Below, piece by piece: positions 56,279 through 57,006 of a stretch of DNA of 57,006 bases. Source of the DNA: Bordetella parapertussis (lineage in GTDB: Bacteria > Pseudomonadota > Gammaproteobacteria > Burkholderiales > SG8-41); assembly GCA_945861275.1 (NCBI GenBank), contig CAMATZ010000040.1:1-57006 (forward strand). The letters run 5' to 3'. Position 1 is the first letter of the stretch; every line of letters begins with the position of its first letter. The notes under the pieces are model-generated. The model did no database searches. It was not told the origin of the DNA and saw nothing but the letters and a program-made list of their open reading frames with translations. Both the position numbers and the translations under genes were made by a program.

Positions 56279-57006
56279 ATGCAAGGCACCATGATGAATT
56301 TTCCGCTGACGCTTGCGCACGTGCTCGAGCGCGCAGACCGCCTGTTTGGCAATTCGGAAATTGTATCGCGCCTGCCGGATCGCTCGTTGCACCGCCATAA
56401 CTATGGTGATTTTTACCGGCGTGCGCGCGCGCTGGGCGCTGCGCTGCAAAAGCTCGGCCTGAAAAAAGGTGAGCGTGTGGCGACGCTGATGTGGAACCAC
56501 TACGCGCATCTGGAGGCCTACTTTGGCATCCCGTGTGCGGGCGGTGTGCTGCATACCCTGAATCTGCGGCTGCACCCGGACGACATCGCCTATATTGCCA
56601 ATCACGCCGAGGATCGATTTCTGATCGTCGATGATGTGCTGTTGCCGCTACTGGACAAATTCCACGCGCAGGTAAAGTTCGAGCGCGTTGTGGTGGTGCC
56701 GTTAAGCGGCAAACCCGTGCCTGCCGCTTACGACGATTATGAAAAGCTGATTGCAGATGGGCCCAGGTTCGAGATGCCGCACCTCGACGAGAACGACGCA
56801 GCAGGCATGTGTTATACCTCCGGCACCACCGGCAAACCGAAAGGCGTGGTGTATACGCACCGTTCCATCGTGCTGCATGCGCTGGCAACGGCTACCGTGG
56901 ATGTGCTGGGACTCAGCAATCGCGATTCGCTGTGTCCGATAGTGCCGATGTTTCATGTGAATGCATGGGGATTGCCGTTCTCGGCGGTGATGGTCGGCGC
57001 AAAAAT
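56279..57006 (+). CDS. AMP-dependent acyl-CoA synthetase (partial, runs off the window)
   Basis: The first 242 codons of an ANL-superfamily acyl-CoA ligase. Seen are FPLTLAHVLERADRLFG, a substrate region GVLHTLNLRLHPDDIAYIANHAEDRFLIVDD, the AMP-binding motif CYTSGTTGKPKGVVYTHRS (about 180-198) and the following PMFHVNAWGLPF. It resembles medium-chain fatty-acyl-CoA or 3-(methylthio)propionyl-CoA ligases. The gene is cut by the window edge, not by a mutation. It starts 19 nt after the BKACE stop, so they likely share a transcript. Confidence 0.9.
   Translation, partial: MQGTMMNFPLTLAHVLERADRLFGNSEIVSRLPDRSLHRHNYGDFYRRARALGAALQKLGLKKGERVATLMWNHYAHLEAYFGIPCAGGVLHTLNLRLHPDDIAYIANHAEDRFLIVDDVLLPLLDKFHAQVKFERVVVVPLSGKPVPAAYDDYEKLIADGPRFEMPHLDENDAAGMCYTSGTTGKPKGVVYTHRSIVLHALATATVDVLGLSNRDSLCPIVPMFHVNAWGLPFSAVMVGAK

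Overview
Gene content and order suggest a chromosomal segment of a betaproteobacterium (Burkholderiales or Nitrosomonadales-like); the exact lineage cannot be told from this window. The markers are tRNA-Leu-tig-clpP-clpX-lon-tRNA-Val-tRNA-Asp, hopanoid-type squalene genes hpnC/hpnD/hpnE, a phasin with 3-hydroxybutyrate dehydrogenase, Bug-type binding-protein remnants and a large fatty-acid oxidation block.

The window falls into two parts. Bases 1 to about 26.5 kb are accessory and heavily scarred. They hold a higBA module, a BrnT remnant, a Phd/ParE module, two decayed copies of an IS91-like element, one IS1182-like element whose transposase is broken by a single in-frame stop, a full M14 carboxypeptidase and a decayed partial copy of it, a stray 3' half of tRNA-Arg, and the two ends of a Bug binding-protein gene lying 9.6 kb apart. 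Intact cargo includes a VOC protein with an amidohydrolase, an LLM-class oxidoreductase, a HEPN-like protein of unknown role, a split ThDP decarboxylase, a heterodimeric ABC exporter, an enolase-superfamily enzyme, a CoA transferase and katG. The last 18 nt of tRNA-Asp plus 7 flanking bases are repeated 3.42 kb away, on the far side of katG, which is the footprint of integration at the tRNA 3' end.

Bases 26.5 to 57 kb are housekeeping and lipid metabolism and look intact. After the protease/chaperone operon (minus strand) come hpnC-hpnD, two acetoacetate-decarboxylase paralogues (the second lacks the Schiff-base lysine), a patatin, bdhA and a phasin, then hpnE and ETF-quinone oxidoreductase. 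From 42 to 54.5 kb a minus-strand array encodes a nearly full beta-oxidation set: thiolase, FadN-type hydroxyacyl-CoA dehydrogenase/hydratase, thioesterase, acyl-CoA ligase, enoyl-CoA hydratase and two acyl-CoA dehydrogenases, with ETF-QO nearby to take the electrons. A compact MITE-like element with perfect 33-bp inverted repeats sits between the two dehydrogenases. The window ends with a CMD-family protein, a BKACE enzyme and a truncated acyl-CoA ligase.

The most interesting signals are the nested-palindrome MITE, the tRNA-anchored katG island with its truncated divergent LysR-type regulator, the recurring 13-nt end motif of the IS91-like remnants, the ADC paralogue lacking its catalytic lysine, and the HEPN-like orphan.
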